Source of the DNA: Euglena gracilis
Taxonomy: Eukaryota > Euglenida > Euglenophyceae > Euglenales
Assembly: GCA_039621445.1 (NCBI GenBank)
Contig: CP154956.1
Span: forward strand, 3,594,170-3,658,169
Reading direction: 5' to 3'
DNA: 64,000 nt
In this document: piece after piece, positions 1 through 11,037 of the stretch
How the letters are laid out: each line of letters opens with the position of its first letter
Numbering within the stretch: the first letter of the stretch is position 1
Program-made: the position numbers and the translations under genes
The notes under the pieces: generated by a model
Databases searched by the model: none
The model's input: the letters and a program-made list of their open reading frames with translations, nothing else
Told to the model about the DNA's origin: nothing

Positions 1-105
1 CCTGCTATGGGCAGGCACCCCCAAAAACCCGACCCCCCGGGGGGGTCGGGCTTTTGGGGGTGTCTGCCCAGAGCACCCCCCCCCCCGTAGGGTAGGCACC
101 CGACT
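1..105. repeat. Fold-back repeat with GGCAGGCACCCCC arms
   Basis: Positions about 9-70 form a near-perfect hairpin: GGGCAGGCACCCCC with AAACCCGACCCCC on the left and its complement on the right, meeting at a C/G run. A related terminal word (GTAGGGTAGGCACCCGACTA) follows near 87-106. The same words recur at 55.64-55.90 kb, so this is a dispersed fold-back repeat. No coding is seen here. Confidence 0.6.
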
Positions 106-515
106 AAAAAAAAGGCCTGAAGGGGACGTCTTAAAAGTAATGGTAAATAATCTGGCAACAAGCAGCTGGAAAAAGGCAACTCACCCTCCCAAATATATTT
201 CTCCGGGTATCCCGAAGTCAGGGCCAGGGGGGTAATGTTTGGGGTTGGTTATACGTCGGAAATTTCTGGGGCAAACCACACCGCGAAAATAGCGAAACGT
301 TTTCTTCCGGCGCCGCATGCCTGGAAGCGCTTGAAAAATGCCTTTTACTTCAGGTTGCACATTTCAATGATGCTTGGGTATTTTCCACATGAAAATTGTT
401 TTCAGTGCCCAGCTCTGCGAAGCCAAGAACCTTGTCCACGAAGGTCGCAACAAGTCCAAGAAATCCTCCTATGGTGTTGTCGGGGGGGGGGAGGTATAGC
501 TTGGATCTCGAAGTC

Positions 516-720
516 GGCCGTGGGGTCCAAAAGCTGGAGGTCACCCAAACGGGTTTCCCCAAAGGGAAACCCTCCCCCCAAACATGACCCCCCCCCGAAA
601 TATAACCCCCCTGGGACCCCAGGGGGGAGGGGTCAAATTTCAGGGGGGTCATGTTTGGGGGGAGGGTTTCCCTTTGGGAAATCATATTTGTGTGACCTCC
701 AGCGTTTGGACCCCACGGCC
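516..720. mobile_element. 205-bp fold-back (MITE-like) element
   Basis: The outer ends GGCCGTGGGGTCC and GGACCCCACGGCC are exact complements. The inner arms (GGAGGTCAC, AGGGAAACCCTCCCCCCAAA, CATGACCCCCCC) also pair with their mirror copies around a short centre near 605-620. No ORF of its own, so a non-autonomous inverted-repeat element is the simplest reading. ORFs crossing it are translations of the palindrome. Confidence 0.6.
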
Positions 721-1256
721 AGCTAGTCAGTGGGGGCGGGCCAGTGTCACGAAGCGGTGTGGACGGGAGGGAGCGTCGGGGGCGCGGCCGGCAGTGGAGA
801 GCAACGGCCGTCTGAAGCGCAGGGCTCCTTGCCGACAGGGAAACCATGGCAAGGGCCCCAGGGGAAATGCAGGAAGGCGATGAGAACAGAGCCCATATTT
901 TTCAGACTACGACGCGTTGCCGCACCTTTTTTGGTGTTGGTATCATTTTCGCTTGTGTATACTATATTTCATGGTATTTTGTATATGTTTTGTCTGTGTT
1001 CCGTTGCATTTTATTGTGTTTGGTTGCATTGCACACAAATCTGCCCATTTGGTATCCTCCAGAGGATGCGGGTTGAGGTTTGCGTTCAGAACACATTTGT
1101 GGGAGAGTTTGGGTTGGCAGCCCAGGATTCCCCTGCCTGGGGAGGCAGCCGATTGCCCTCCACAGTGCCCACAGAAGTGGCGGCAGAAGACGTCAGGATC
1201 GATGCCAGAGAATTTTTCACAACTTCTATATATCTATTTTTGTTTTTTGTAGACAC

Positions 1257-1284
1257 ACAAATAAGCACACACATACAAACGCAT

Positions 1285-1317
<33 letters not shown>

Positions 1318-1432
1318 AGCATACGCACAAGGCACACGTATTCACACACACACACACGTACACATATCCACACACATACAAACACATACACATGCACACA
1401 TGCACACATACGCGCACACGCGCACACATACA
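1257..1432. repeat. CA-rich compound microsatellite
   Basis: An (AC)n core at about 1285-1315 is followed by imperfect ACACAT, ACGCAC and ACATGC variants. His/Thr and Val/Cys ORFs over it are low-complexity artefacts. Confidence 0.9.
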
Positions 1433-1643
1433 GGGGTTGCAAGGCCTTCACCCATCCAAAAACCACACCCCAACGGGGGGATCCCACCACTCGTTGGCCA
1501 CACCCCTCGATCCGCACTTCTTCCTTGAACAAAAAATAAGGCTCATTGGACTATCCTTTGGGCACGGGTTGCTGGGAGGCGGGGTCCGCTCAGCCCTGCC
1601 CACCAGCCCGGGTCCAACGGGGAATAAACCCCCTGGCCGTGAC

Positions 1644-1763
1644 CTGGGGGGCACTGTGGCCCCCCTTAGTTGCACTGTGGCCCCCCGCGGCGGTGAGCAG
1701 GAGCGCCGCGCCACACAGCCCGGCGGCGAGGGGGAGCCAGACGGGGGGCCGGGACGGTGCCAT
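1644..1763 (-). CDS. Candidate first exon with signal peptide
   Basis: Read on the minus strand from the ATG at 1763, the 40-codon segment begins MAPSRPPVWLPLAAGLCG and continues with a strongly hydrophobic Ala/Leu stretch before small residues (TAAGG). This is the n-h-c layout of a secretory signal peptide or signal anchor. It ends at CCCCAG|GTCACG, a usable donor in phase 0. Near the end a short GGCCACAGTGC word is duplicated, giving GGHSA twice. If real, the exon starts a secreted or membrane protein whose other exons lie to the left, beyond or near the window edge. The protein family is not recognisable. The alternative is chance hydrophobic translation of GC-rich DNA. Confidence 0.4.
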
Positions 1764-2690
1764 GCGGTCCCCTGCGGTGTGGCGGCACGCACAGGCGCAA
1801 CGCGGGGCACACAGCGGGGCCCAATGCCGAATTTCATCGGGCATCGAGAAAAGACGCCAGAGGAAATTTCTGGCAGGAAGACGCCACAAACTTTGGCATC
1901 TTTCTGGTGTCACAATTCCTCCCCACGTGGGCCACAGTCATGGGCTTGTTACTTGGATTTACGAGGCAAATAATTTGCTTCAGGCGCAAATTTTTTTACA
2001 GGGTTTCTCCTCTTTGAGGTCATTTCCATTTGTCACTTTACCAAATTTCCAAGGTTCTAATGGGGAGGGGGGCGGGGGTTGTCAGGCCCAAAAACACAAA
2101 ATTAAAAAAAATCACATGGAATACGTAAGCAGGACACAAAGGCGCTGTAAATACAAAACAGCGCTGTAAATTCCAGAAAACAAACCAGCTTCCCCGTTGG
2201 TATTGATTCTCCTGGCCAAGGCTGACTCGTGGGAAGATGAGGAGATTTTCGACACGGTTGACATGAGGTGAGCAGATCGGTCACCTCTGCGTCCTGGCAT
2301 TTTAACCCTCCATCTTATTCTGGGGGCCATCCAATGAATGCAATTTTAAACTGGCATTGAAAAAGTAGTTGTGAGGAAATATGAAAATTGCTGCAAAGGC
2401 GTCACAGGCGCTGGGAAGAAAACTGAACAGAAATCGGTGTTGCCGGGGAAGCCAAGAGGCGAGTTTTCCGTCCTCAAGGGTAACATTATGGGGGAGGTAA
2501 TTTGAATCACAGGAGAACTTGACCACAGACACACAAGAAAATTTCTTCGTTTTTAAATAAAATTATATACTTTATACTTATTAAAATTTTAAAGAAAATT
2601 TGTAATTTTTTTTGCTTCCTTTAAATTAACTCAAACTTTCGCCTTTTCGCTGAACGGTGGGGGAGTTCCAGGTAAAAGCTAAAAGCTACT
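1764..2690. other. No gene recognised; mixed intergenic DNA
   Basis: I see nothing with convincing coding character. A short poly-G run sits at about 2060-2080, and 2530-2640 is very AT-rich with A/T runs. Open frames on both strands are short and lack motifs or splice context. Confidence 0.5.
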
Positions 2691-3117
2691 GTGAAAGGCC
2701 ACTTTGAAGAAGAAAAAAACGATGCACACAGCCACACGAGGGAGGGGAAGGGGGGCGATTATCTGGAAAGGGCCGCATGGCGAACCGTCAGCCTGTCTGG
2801 GAAGGGGTCTCAAAGCACCCCTGTGATGAGCTGTGATGAGGTGCTGTACAGTGGGGGGGGGGGCAGTAGCTGGCCGACTTAGGTGGCCGCTGCGGTGGAG
2901 GCGGGCCAGGACGTGCAAGGAGGGGCGGTGATACGGCAGCGGGAGACCAACGTTTCGGGGGGCACTGCGAGGGACACAAGTGTCGTGCAGTGGGCTGCCC
3001 AGCCCACTTGTTGTATACATATATCCTATATATGTGTATACTTCTTGTATACATACGTTGTATGTCTATGCATACAACATGGACACAGACTTAACACGCA
3101 AGATCTGCCCCGTGCAG

Positions 3118-3410
3118 TTTTTTCCGACCCCCCAGGGGGGAGGAGGTCCCTTCCACTCTTCCAAAAACCATTCCAAAAAAACCGCTTCGTTTTAAACCAC
3201 TCAGTCGCTCCCCCCCCCCCGGGTCAGCCACTCTGGAATCCAAGGGAAATTTGACCACAAACTCGGAAAAAAGGCCAAAAGATTCTTCGGCGCCATTGGC
3301 GCCGGGTCATTTTGGTGGTGTATTGCCGGAGGGGGGGGGGGAGGGGGTCCGGGCCAAACACCAATCAGTCACTTTGAAAAAACCAAAGGGGGGTCTGCCA
3401 GTGATTAAAT
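3118..3410. repeat. Dispersed AACCAGTCAGTCAC-type repeat, copy 1
   Basis: A diverged copy of a roughly 300-bp repeat. Recognisable pieces are CCACTCTTCCAAAAACCA, CCACTCAGTCGCTCCCCCCC, GGTCAGCCACTCTGG, a GGCGCCATTGGCGCC hairpin at about 3288, and CAATCAGTCACTTTGAAAAA at the right end. Better copies lie at 8.57-8.70, 9.58-9.84, 38.46-38.77 and 50.17-50.44 kb. Confidence 0.6.
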
Positions 3411-3525
3411 AATTGTGTGATCTGGCCACAGAGAAAAATTAATTGGCATCCATCAGCCTCCTGGGAGAGGAGCAACATGCCCGGAGCCAAACTTTAAAAA
3501 AAGCTGGGGATTCAACGCACGCAGA

Positions 3526-3792
3526 ATGCAGCACTGGATCCGATCAAAAACCAAATTTCATTCCTGCGACTCACGAGTTTCAAAAGTGGTGCGTGCCCCC
3601 CTGGCCTTGTTGCCCCAACAGTTCAGTGCCCAACTTCAGGGAGGCCAGGTTGGCTCCAACGACCCGGGGCAATACAATGAGTGGCATGTATCAACGTGCA
3701 ATTTTGCGTGCATATGTGGGCAGGCGTTCGTTAAAAGCCAGCCATTGATTGGCCACCTGGGTGACCTAAGACATGGGCAAGACACCCTCTGA
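3526..3792 (+). pseudogene. Possible C2H2 zinc-finger fragment
   Basis: A plus-strand frame of 88 codons ends with CNFACICGQAFVKSQP followed by LIGHLGDLRH. This resembles a C2H2 finger (Phe, paired Cys, Phe, Leu, then His...His). The first pair is C-x-C rather than the usual C-x2-C unless the earlier Cys (CNFAC) is used. The next segment (3866-4120, another frame) contains WFTKCKTCKTV and several His, so a frameshifted zinc-binding ORF, perhaps from a transposon, is possible. It could also be chance; no intron signals or homologue were identified. Confidence 0.28.
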
Positions 3793-4515
3793 CTCGAGCC
3801 AACCCTCTCATGACAGAGTCTCGGGGAATAATAAATGAACAGCTCGAACACAAACTTCCCCACCAATGATTGCGATGCACATGCACAAGCATTTCGTCCC
3901 AGAACTGCAAGCCGTCGTTTCCAGAATAACTCCCAGCGGAATGAATACCAAGAAAATCAACAATGGACAATGGTTCACGAAGTGCAAAACTTGCAAAACT
4001 GTTACACAAGACATGAGGCAAGCATACTCCTCGGCTTCAAGGCACGTCTCAGTCAGCTCCGCTCACTGCAAAGCGCGGGGAGTATTTTTCAAAAGCCGTC
4101 ACTCATTGAAATTGAATTGAAATCGAAACCCTCACCAAAAACAAAACAAAAACGTAAAACAAAAGGGCCAAGGATCGGTGCCACCGGTGCACCCAGCCTT
4201 GGGACATCCCACACAGCTGAAAACCTGGGCCCTAAAATCTGCAGCTGCGCCCCATAATTTAACCTACGCTGGGGGCGGGGCAATCGATAAGGATTCGCAA
4301 TCCTCCCCACTTCCTGCTGGCCCCTTACACCGTGAGGATGGGCTGGGTCGACCCACTCACCTGCCACACCACCACAGTTCCATCGGTGTCAAAGGTGCAG
4401 AAACACCCAAAAATCGGCGGCCATGGAAATCAGGGAAGGCCTGGTGGGGGGGGGGGGTCGCCACCAGGGGGGGTAATGCGGCAAGGCTCTCTTTCCAAAT
4501 TATGCAGCATCATGC

Positions 4516-4900
4516 GGGATCACGCAGAAAAAAATGCGGAACAAAAAAAATGTGGCACAAACAAAAGCGGAGCAAAAAAATGCGGCAAAAAAAAGATGTG
4601 GAACAAAAAATGCGGGAAAAAATGAGGAACAAAAAAAGCGGAGCAAAAATGCAGCACAAAAAAAATGCGGAATAAAAAATGCGGCCCAAAAAAATGCAGA
4701 AAAAATGCGGGAAAAAAATGCGAAGCAAAAAAATGCGGAGCGAAAAAGATGCGGAACAAAAAAAATTCAGAACAAAAAAATGCGGGACAAAAAATGCGGA
4801 AGAAGAAACTGCGGAACAAAAAACTGCGGAGCAAATAAATGCGGAACAAAAAAATGCAGCGCAAAAAAAAATGTGGAACAAAAAAATGCGGAACGAAACC
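4516..4900. repeat. AAAAAATGCGGAACA minisatellite
   Basis: Roughly 25 imperfect copies of an A-rich 13-17 bp unit, A(5-8)TGCGGAACA or A(5-8)TGCGGAGCA, run in one direction. The A run varies in length, so all three frames stay open and give Lys/Asn/Gly-rich or Phe-rich false ORFs on both strands. A second array with a different core (AAAAAACTGC) occurs at 29.8-30.4 kb. Confidence 0.9.
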
Positions 4901-5094
4901 GTTGTTGTTGGCTTTCATATGCCAGGTCGGATCTGCAGTGCTGAAAAGCTGGGCAAGAGTCCCAGAAAAAGAGGGCCCAGACTGGTCAGGATCGCTCAAA
5001 ATGCCCCGTTGATCCCAACGTCAATGAACTCATCCCAAAATGACACAAAATGCCACCAAGATGAACCAGTCTAAAACGACACCCTGCGGAATTA

Positions 5095-6400
5095 TGTGAA
5101 TGTATTTTTTGAACCAGGCTTCTGTTTACCCCAGGGGAGGGGGGGTCACCCCCCCCCTCCGGGTTTTGGGCCCCGGTGCCTGCCGACCAAGCCAACATCC
5201 TTGAAAGTGGCCATTTTTGGGCCCAGCCACCATAGCCACCCAATAGCCACCACCGGGGGGGGGGGTGCTATAGCACTAACCACCCCAAAACCTGACCCCT
5301 GGGGGTTCGAAAAAGCCCCACCCCCCTGTCTGCAACACCGCCCCCTCCCCCGGGGGCGCGAATTTCTTAAAAAGAAACCTGATTTGGACTGTACCACCAG
5401 GACCAGAGGGTGATGTTGTGCACCACCACCAATGAATTTCTTGAAGGAGTGGGGAGGGGGTTAGTCGGCCAGCTGGAAAAAGGTGCTGGCTGGACCACCC
5501 CCCCCACTCAGGGGGGGTTGGGGTCCGGATGGGGGGGGGTCCGGCTGGCAGGAAACCCAATTCCCAAACCATGGGAAAATAATACAACAAACTCAAATCG
5601 TTTAATTTCAAATTGCACCACAACAAAATTATGGATTTTGTGTTCAACAAAAAGAAATTCTCCAAATTCAAAAAAAAGTCCTTAACATCAGGGGAAAAAC
5701 CCACAACGCACACAACACAAAATCCCACTGGGATTTTGTGAACAAATTCCAAAAAAACCCTTGAAATGATTTCCTCAAAAAAATCGGTCCTGGAAAAAAA
5801 AGAAAAAACTGGAAAATTGAAAAGAAAGACAAGAATTACAAAAGGATCAAGCAAATATGTCAGAATGTGAAAATGTGGGGGAAAATGCAAAAAAATAACG
5901 AGCAAATATGCAAAACCTGAGGGCAAATCTGACTCTTTGCCAGCTCTAGTGCACAGTGCCAGAATAAAATTATTTGCAATTTTGGCTTTCGGAGAAGCAG
6001 GGGTGCGTTGGACCGCCCCGTCGCAAAATCTGGGGAGGAGTGGTCTGCAGGCCCACAACCTTGACCACGTAGGAGCCTGGGGGGGGGGGGTGTCGGATCC
6101 ACCCACCTCCCCACGTCCCACCTCAAAATGAAGGGCTTCCATAAATCCCTTCAACCTGAGAATCAGTTTGGAATGTCCATTATAACATGAAATAATAATA
6201 ACCCCCTCCTCCACACTACAATGAACCAAAGAAAACACGAAGGACAATGCAATAGAAACGTTTGAGAAATCACAAAACTCGAGGAAATCAAACCTGAAAC
6301 GCTTTTGGGTCAATTTCAACCTTGAAAATTATGCGGGATTATAAAATTATAAAACTATTCGGGATTATAGGGGAATATGTGATAATCACATTCATTATGC
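5095..6400. other. C/G-run repeats then AT-rich DNA, no gene seen
   Basis: From 5140 to 5540 there are several short C/G-run segments, including a GGTGCCTGCCGACCAAGCC word that returns at about 40.90 kb. From 5570 to 6400 the DNA is A-rich (AAAAATTC, CAAAATCCC) without codon-like structure. The long minus-strand ORF across 5276-6319 is Phe/Leu/Ile-rich, has no recognisable domain and crosses the repeats, so I do not call it a gene. Confidence 0.5.
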
Positions 6401-7834
6401 GGAAAAATTCAAAACAAAGAGTGAAGAAAATGCATAAAAAACATAGAAAACTCTGAGTATAGTGGAAAATGGAAAATATGCATATGCGACCTCAGAACAT
6501 TCCCCATTACTTCGCGATTCAGAAGACATACGGGCAGCGTCCACCTCAAATACAACTTTGTTCCAGTGCAGCAGCTCTTCGAGGTGAGTGTTGGAGGCTG
6601 AAAAAGAGCAGGAAAGATAAAGCTACAAATGGGTAGTGAAAATACAAAATGCATAATGAAGCATAAAGATGATGCGAGCCAATTATGAAACGTAAAAATA
6701 ATAATAATATACGTTGATGATGAAAAATGCAATCAATAGAACCGGGGGAATTGAATAAGGTACATTCAAAAAGCAAAAAAAATTGTTACTTGGGGTTACT
6801 TAGGGTTACAGGCAGCAGGGGGGGGGGTGTTGTTGGCAACTACCATGCGCAAAAACCACGCAAAAAAGCAGTGGAATCATGATCTCACCACATGAATTCA
6901 AACAACACCAGCAGCAACCTTTGGCAGAGTTCCACTTACAGAGGGATCATTGTGATAAAAAAAACAAAAAAAGGGATCATCGTTTAAGGTGTCCGAACCC
7001 ACCACTGACTGGTTTTTTTTGGACTGACTGACTGGTTTTTGGGGGTGGGGTCGGCCACGATAGGCCGACAAGCGCCGAAGATGGAAAATTTTGGAGGGGG
7101 GGTTGGCCAAAATCCATTGATTTGAGCCTTTTGCCAAAGTGACTGACCCCTGTGGGGGGAGAGGAAACGGTTATGGTTCTTGAAAATGACTGACTGGTTT
7201 TTTGAAAGAAACCTCCTGAGGGTCGGTATGGTAGATCCGAATACTCACAAAGGGAAAATTGGAAACGCGTTTGGTCTCCTGGGATGCAAAGAATTTGGAG
7301 GTTCGTTTCAGCCAGCGAGGAGTAAAGGTTGTGGAGATGGCTTTGGGAACTGTCTACTCTCTCCCTCTCAGTGGAAACCACCCCTTGGGGGAAAAAAACG
7401 GCGACAACTGGCCTTTTCTGCAGTCGATCTGTGGCCTTAGTTGGGCTTTCAAGGGAGTGGTGAGTGGATGGGTTTCGGACCAGCCCCTGATATTAAACGA
7501 ATGTGTGTGTGCCGGAGGGCACATTTTTTGGCTTCATGTTGCTTGCACCATTCGCCGGGAATGATGGGGAATGGTGAGCTGGCGAAACGCCCCCCTCTGA
7601 CAAATGACCCAACCCACCCCAAAAGCCCCCAAGGTTGTCCAAAACCCTGGGATAAGAAAATACAAACTGCCTTCAGCAGGGCTGCTGACCCTGGGGCAGT
7701 CTATTTATTTGTCTTTTTTTTAAAAAAGACCCCAAAACAGAAAACGACCCTCAAAAATCGCTGGGGTCATTCACGCCACCGGCCCGTCATCCATGTGGGG
7801 CCGAGTGCCAGGGGGGTGACAGGGGGTCCAGGGG

Positions 7835-8000
7835 GTGACAGACAGTGATGTTGATTGCTGCCGGACTGTAGGCATCATGTCAGGTACCAAACCCGTCGCC
7901 AGGCCGGGAGCCGTCAGGAGCACTTTCCTCGCGCGCCATTGGGCCCCAATGCCAAGGCCAAGCGTCTCGTTGGCCACCTCCCCACCCACCCTACCTGGCC
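7835..8000 (-). CDS. Possible diverged LRR-type exon
   Basis: The minus-strand frame contains LGLGIGAQWRARKVLLTAP. Its GLGIGA start and V-L-L core loosely resemble the C-type repeats of the LRR gene at 10.35 and 14.14 kb (GMGIGAVFL, LSLGTVFL). The four-exon periodicity of that gene predicts B- and C-type exons to the left of 8416, which is why this is listed. No clear splice pair was found, and the plus strand is also open (MSGTKPVARPG). It could be a decayed exon or unrelated. Confidence 0.2.
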
Positions 8001-8415
8001 CCCAGGGATCTCCCACGGCGAGCCGCCGAAAGGCATTTCAAAGATTTTCCGGCGCTTCCAAGTGTAAGACCACCCCGACAGCACGAAACGCCGGGGGGTG
8101 GCGAAAGAGTGCCCGTAAAATTTCCCAGACACCAACTTTGGCCCAAAGAGGATGAAATTTCTGATATTTCGGCACTTTTGAGACCCAACAAATCATCCAC
8201 GACTCAGGCCAACTGACACTGGTGCAAAACACCAAAAGGAAAACTATTGTGTTTTACTTTGGGAACCAAAAGAATGAAGGTAGGTAAAAATAATACCCCC
8301 AACTAAGACCCTGCCGAAAATTTCCAAAAAAAAGACCTAAAATAAGAGCCATTTATATTTTTATGTATTTTGGGGGTGGGTCTAAACTTGTGGGGCGGGG
8401 GGGGGGGTGGCACAC

Positions 8416-8502
8416 CGAAGCCCAGGTCCACATGAGTCAGCGTGTGATTGGCAGCCAAGCACTCGACGAGTGCCTCAACATGTGAGTCCTCGATGGACAA
8501 GC
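8416..8502 (-). CDS. LRR exon A'' (one leucine-rich repeat)
   Basis: Minus strand, 87 bp. It reads GLSIEDSHVEALVEC and then LAANHTLTHVDLGFG, with the LRR pattern L..L...L..N.tL..vdL. The acceptor is CCCCCCAG|GC and the donor TTCG|GTGTGCC. Both junctions are in phase 1, as in the other exons of this gene. It resembles the A-type repeats at 12.69 and 15.79 kb, which also carry an acidic ED before the helix. An upstream in-frame CCTCAG|AC could instead extend the exon by DMHLINGPP. It is the most 3' repeat found; the end of the gene was not located. Confidence 0.7.
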
Positions 8503-8570
8503 CTGGGGGGCCATTGATCAGATGCATGTCTGAGGCGCCGGGCACAGGTCCGATGGAGACCGTACCATTG

Positions 8571-8702
8571 CTTAGCGACCCTCGGGGGGGGGGGGTCACT
8601 TTCCACTCTGAAAAAACCAGTCAGTCAGTCTTTCCCAAAAAAAACCACTTTACCTTCAGTCACTTTACCCCCCCCCGGGGGGATCGGCCACTCTTATGTT
8701 GG
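8571..8702. repeat. Dispersed AACCAGTCAGTCAC-type repeat, copy 2 (partial)
   Basis: Begins CTTAGCGACC, then a G run, then GTCACTTTCCACTCTGAAAA and AACCAGTCAGTCAG. Another C/G run and GGATCGGCCACTCTT follow. The order matches the fuller copy at 38.46-38.77 kb. It lies in the LRR-gene intron between exons A'' and D'. Confidence 0.7.
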
Positions 8703-8748
8703 CAAGGCACTCTGGTGGCACAATGAGATTGGAGGTAAATTACGTGCA

Positions 8749-8880
8749 TATATAAACATATATGTGTACATATATGTTTATGTGTATATATATACATATA
8801 CACATATATACACATATACATATATGTGTACATATATGTATATGTGTATATACGTATACATATAAATACATATATAGTAT
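8749..8880. repeat. TATATG/TACATA microsatellite
   Basis: Imperfect TA, TATG and TACA units inside an LRR-gene intron. Confidence 0.9.
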
Positions 8881-9234
8881 GTACTTGTCACTCATTGTGA
8901 AGAGAGAGAATGCCTGGGTGATGGAGCTTCAAATGAGGAGGAAATGAACATTTGCCAAAAAGTTTTTAAAAATCACAAAAAAAATTACGGCGCCTTCGGC
9001 CCCAGGCCCGCCACTTTTTTATTTTCAGGCCTATCCCATATATCGGGGGGGGGGTCTTGGCCAACCCCCTGCCACATGCCACATTATCGCACTCCGGCCA
9101 TTTGGGGCCACAGCGGCATGGCAATGTCGAGGTGGGTGTTCACTCTTGCGTCGCCCATTGGCATCACAAACTCAACGTCCAACAGTCTCCCCCTCTCTGT
9201 CCCCCTGTCCCAGAGCAGGGACACAGCGGCACAC

Positions 9235-9318
9235 CCGCCAAGTTGAGGGACCGCAGCCCGGTGTTCTCCTTCAATGCGTCGATCAGGTCTGCGAGGTCGC
9301 TCTCATCCAGCGGGTTTT
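9235..9318 (-). CDS. LRR exon D' (one leucine-rich repeat)
   Basis: Minus strand, exactly 84 bp. With the split codon it reads ENPLDESDLADLIDAL then KENTGLRSLNLAG, a textbook 28-residue RNase-inhibitor-like repeat (L..LidaL..n..L.sLnLag). The acceptor is GATCTCCGGCAG|AA and the donor TTGGCGG|GTGTGCC, both phase 1. Its closest relatives in the gene are the D-type exons at 13.40 and 16.75 kb (SLELAG and SLNLSG endings). Plus-strand ORFs here are shadows. Confidence 0.8.
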
Positions 9319-9370
9319 CTGCCGGAGATCAAAAACATAAAGCACATACACATGGTGTGTTTCCGCCCAA

Positions 9371-9374
9371 TGTG

Positions 9375-9443
<69 letters not shown>

Positions 9444-9449
9444 GCGCGC

Positions 9450-9488
<39 letters not shown>

Positions 9489-9532
9489 CACGCACGCACG
9501 CTTGCATGTGTGTATGTGGGTGTGTGGGTGTG
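9371..9532. repeat. TG/TGCG compound microsatellite
   Basis: (TG)n, then (TGCG)n, then (GC)n, (TG)n and (CGCA)n. It lies in the intron between LRR exons C' and D'. Confidence 0.95.
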
Positions 9533-9579
9533 CTGTACATATGCGGTGTGTGTGTAAATATACATACATGAATTTTGGA

Positions 9580-9845
9580 CACTTCCAAAAACCAGCCACT
9601 CGCTTTTTCGGGATACCAGTCAGTCAATACCCCCAGGCTGGGGGGGGGGGGTCGGCCACTCTGGGATACATGGGAAATTTGACCATAAATGTGAAAAAAA
9701 AGCCAAAAAATTGTGTCTCCTTCGGCGCTGGGCCACTTTGTGGTGTTTTTGCCAACCACCCGGTGGGAGGTGGGAGGGTCCTGGCCAGTCATTCACTCTG
9801 AAAAAACCAGTCACCCCCCAGTTGGGGGGGGGGGGTCGGCCAGTG
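9580..9845. repeat. Dispersed AACCAGTCAGTCAC-type repeat, copy 3
   Basis: Contains AAAACCAGCCACTCGCTTTT, CCAGTCAGTCAATACCCCC, a G run with GTCGGCCACTCTGG, a TTCGGCGC stretch, and CACTCTGAAAAAACCAGTCA with a closing C/G run. Same order as at 38.46 kb. Intronic in the LRR gene. Confidence 0.7.
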
Positions 9846-9867
9846 ATTAAGTGATTGTATGGCGTGT

Positions 9868-9956
9868 ACGCACGCACACGTGCGCGCACACACAGACACA
9901 CACACACACACACACACACATGTACACACACACACACACACATGTACACACACACA

Positions 9957-9988
<32 letters not shown>

Positions 9989-10045
9989 CGTACGCACGCA
10001 TGCACGCACGCACGCACGCACGCACACACACGCGCGCGCGCGCCC
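9868..10045. repeat. CA/CGCA compound microsatellite
   Basis: (AC)n blocks interrupted by ATGTAC, then (GCAC)n and (GC)n. Same repeat words as the 9.37-kb array but on the opposite strand; the two arrays flank a dispersed repeat within one intron. Confidence 0.95.
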
Positions 10046-10347
10046 CTTTGCACCTCTCAGCCCCATCCAAGCCACTCCCCACCCCGGCCGATATGTGTAG
10101 GATCCCCAAACATATTCAGCTTACGCAACAGCTTTTCTCCCAATTTTTTTTTGGATCGCCCCATGGCAATTACGCACCCATCGTGTGCGCGGAAAATCCG
10201 CGTGCGAAGAACGAGTATTGGGTAACCCTCTCCCAGTCCTCTTCGCGTTGGATGAGACGCCTGCGAACGAAGCGTCCAACTGGTACCGTGTGAACACCGC
10301 GACCCGGCCCTGCTTTGCTACGCTTGGATGGGGCAAGTGGCGGGCAC

Positions 10348-10428
10348 CGGAGATGTCCAACTCCTTGAGCTGGGAGTTGGCCTTCAGTGCCTCGGCGAGG
10401 AACACCGTTCCCAGGCTGAGCCCGATGC
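10348..10428 (-). CDS. LRR exon C' (one leucine-rich repeat, no AG acceptor)
   Basis: Minus strand, 81 bp. It reads IGLSLGTVFLAEALKANSQL then KELDISG and is clearly homologous to exon C at 14.14 kb (IGAVFLSDALAARPNLL). The donor is ATCTCCG|GTGCCC, phase 1. Aligned with exon C, which follows a poly-C tract and CAG|GG, this exon follows the same poly-C tract but shows CAC|GC. The expected AG acceptor is therefore missing. Possibilities are a sequencing error, a non-canonical acceptor, or use of the internal CTCAG|CC, which would break phase. If real, the change could disable splicing of this exon. Confidence 0.7.
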
Positions 10429-10651
10429 GTGGGGGGGGGGGGGGGCGGGTGAGAGACATCGTGAGAGGCACGGTGTGCGGTTTGTCGTGGGCAAACCGCC
10501 CCCCCTAACACGGGCCATTCCAGCCCTTCGCTCTGGGTAGCTGGACACTGGACGGGAATTCACGCTCGTTGGGGGAGGGGGAGGGGAGGCTGGAAAAGGC
10601 TACAACTTGTTCGGTGCTGGGTATTATACTTCATTTCTATTACTACATACA

Positions 10652-10713
10652 GTACACACACACACACACATGCACACACACACACACATATATATACATG
10701 TGTATACACACAC

Positions 10714-10751
<38 letters not shown>

Positions 10752-10790
10752 CACCATATATGCATTATATATTACTATATTATTATATAA
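10652..10790. repeat. CA then TA microsatellite
   Basis: (CA)n, TATATACATG variants and a (TA)n tract, in the intron between LRR exons B' and C'. Confidence 0.95.
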
Positions 10791-11037
10791 AGTAAATATT
10801 TTATTTATATCCATGGCCACACTTTGCATCTCCCCTGAAAGCCCCCAAAAGTCATGCATTCTGCCACCACACCCAACGCTCTGCCGTCCCCCCAAATGTG
10901 TGAGCTAAACCGGGTAAAAAGAAGGTGGCACACTCACAGCTGCACCATTACTTTAGTGTTCCATAACATTCACAGCCCTTCGCCTGCACTACTGTGCTCG
11001 ACTTCTGCAGGCTGCTGTGGAGGGCATGCTGACACAC

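Noticed and set aside
1590-1913. Whole 107-codon minus ORF as one gene
   Set aside because: Only the part from the ATG at 1763 has signal-peptide character; upstream residues have no support and a donor lies at 1644.
4510-5074. Lys/Asn/Gly-rich plus ORFs and Phe-rich minus ORFs
   Set aside because: They follow the A(n)TGCGG minisatellite in all frames.
5276-6319. 347-codon minus-strand ORF
   Set aside because: AT-rich, no recognisable domain, starts in plain intergenic DNA and ends inside C/G repeats.
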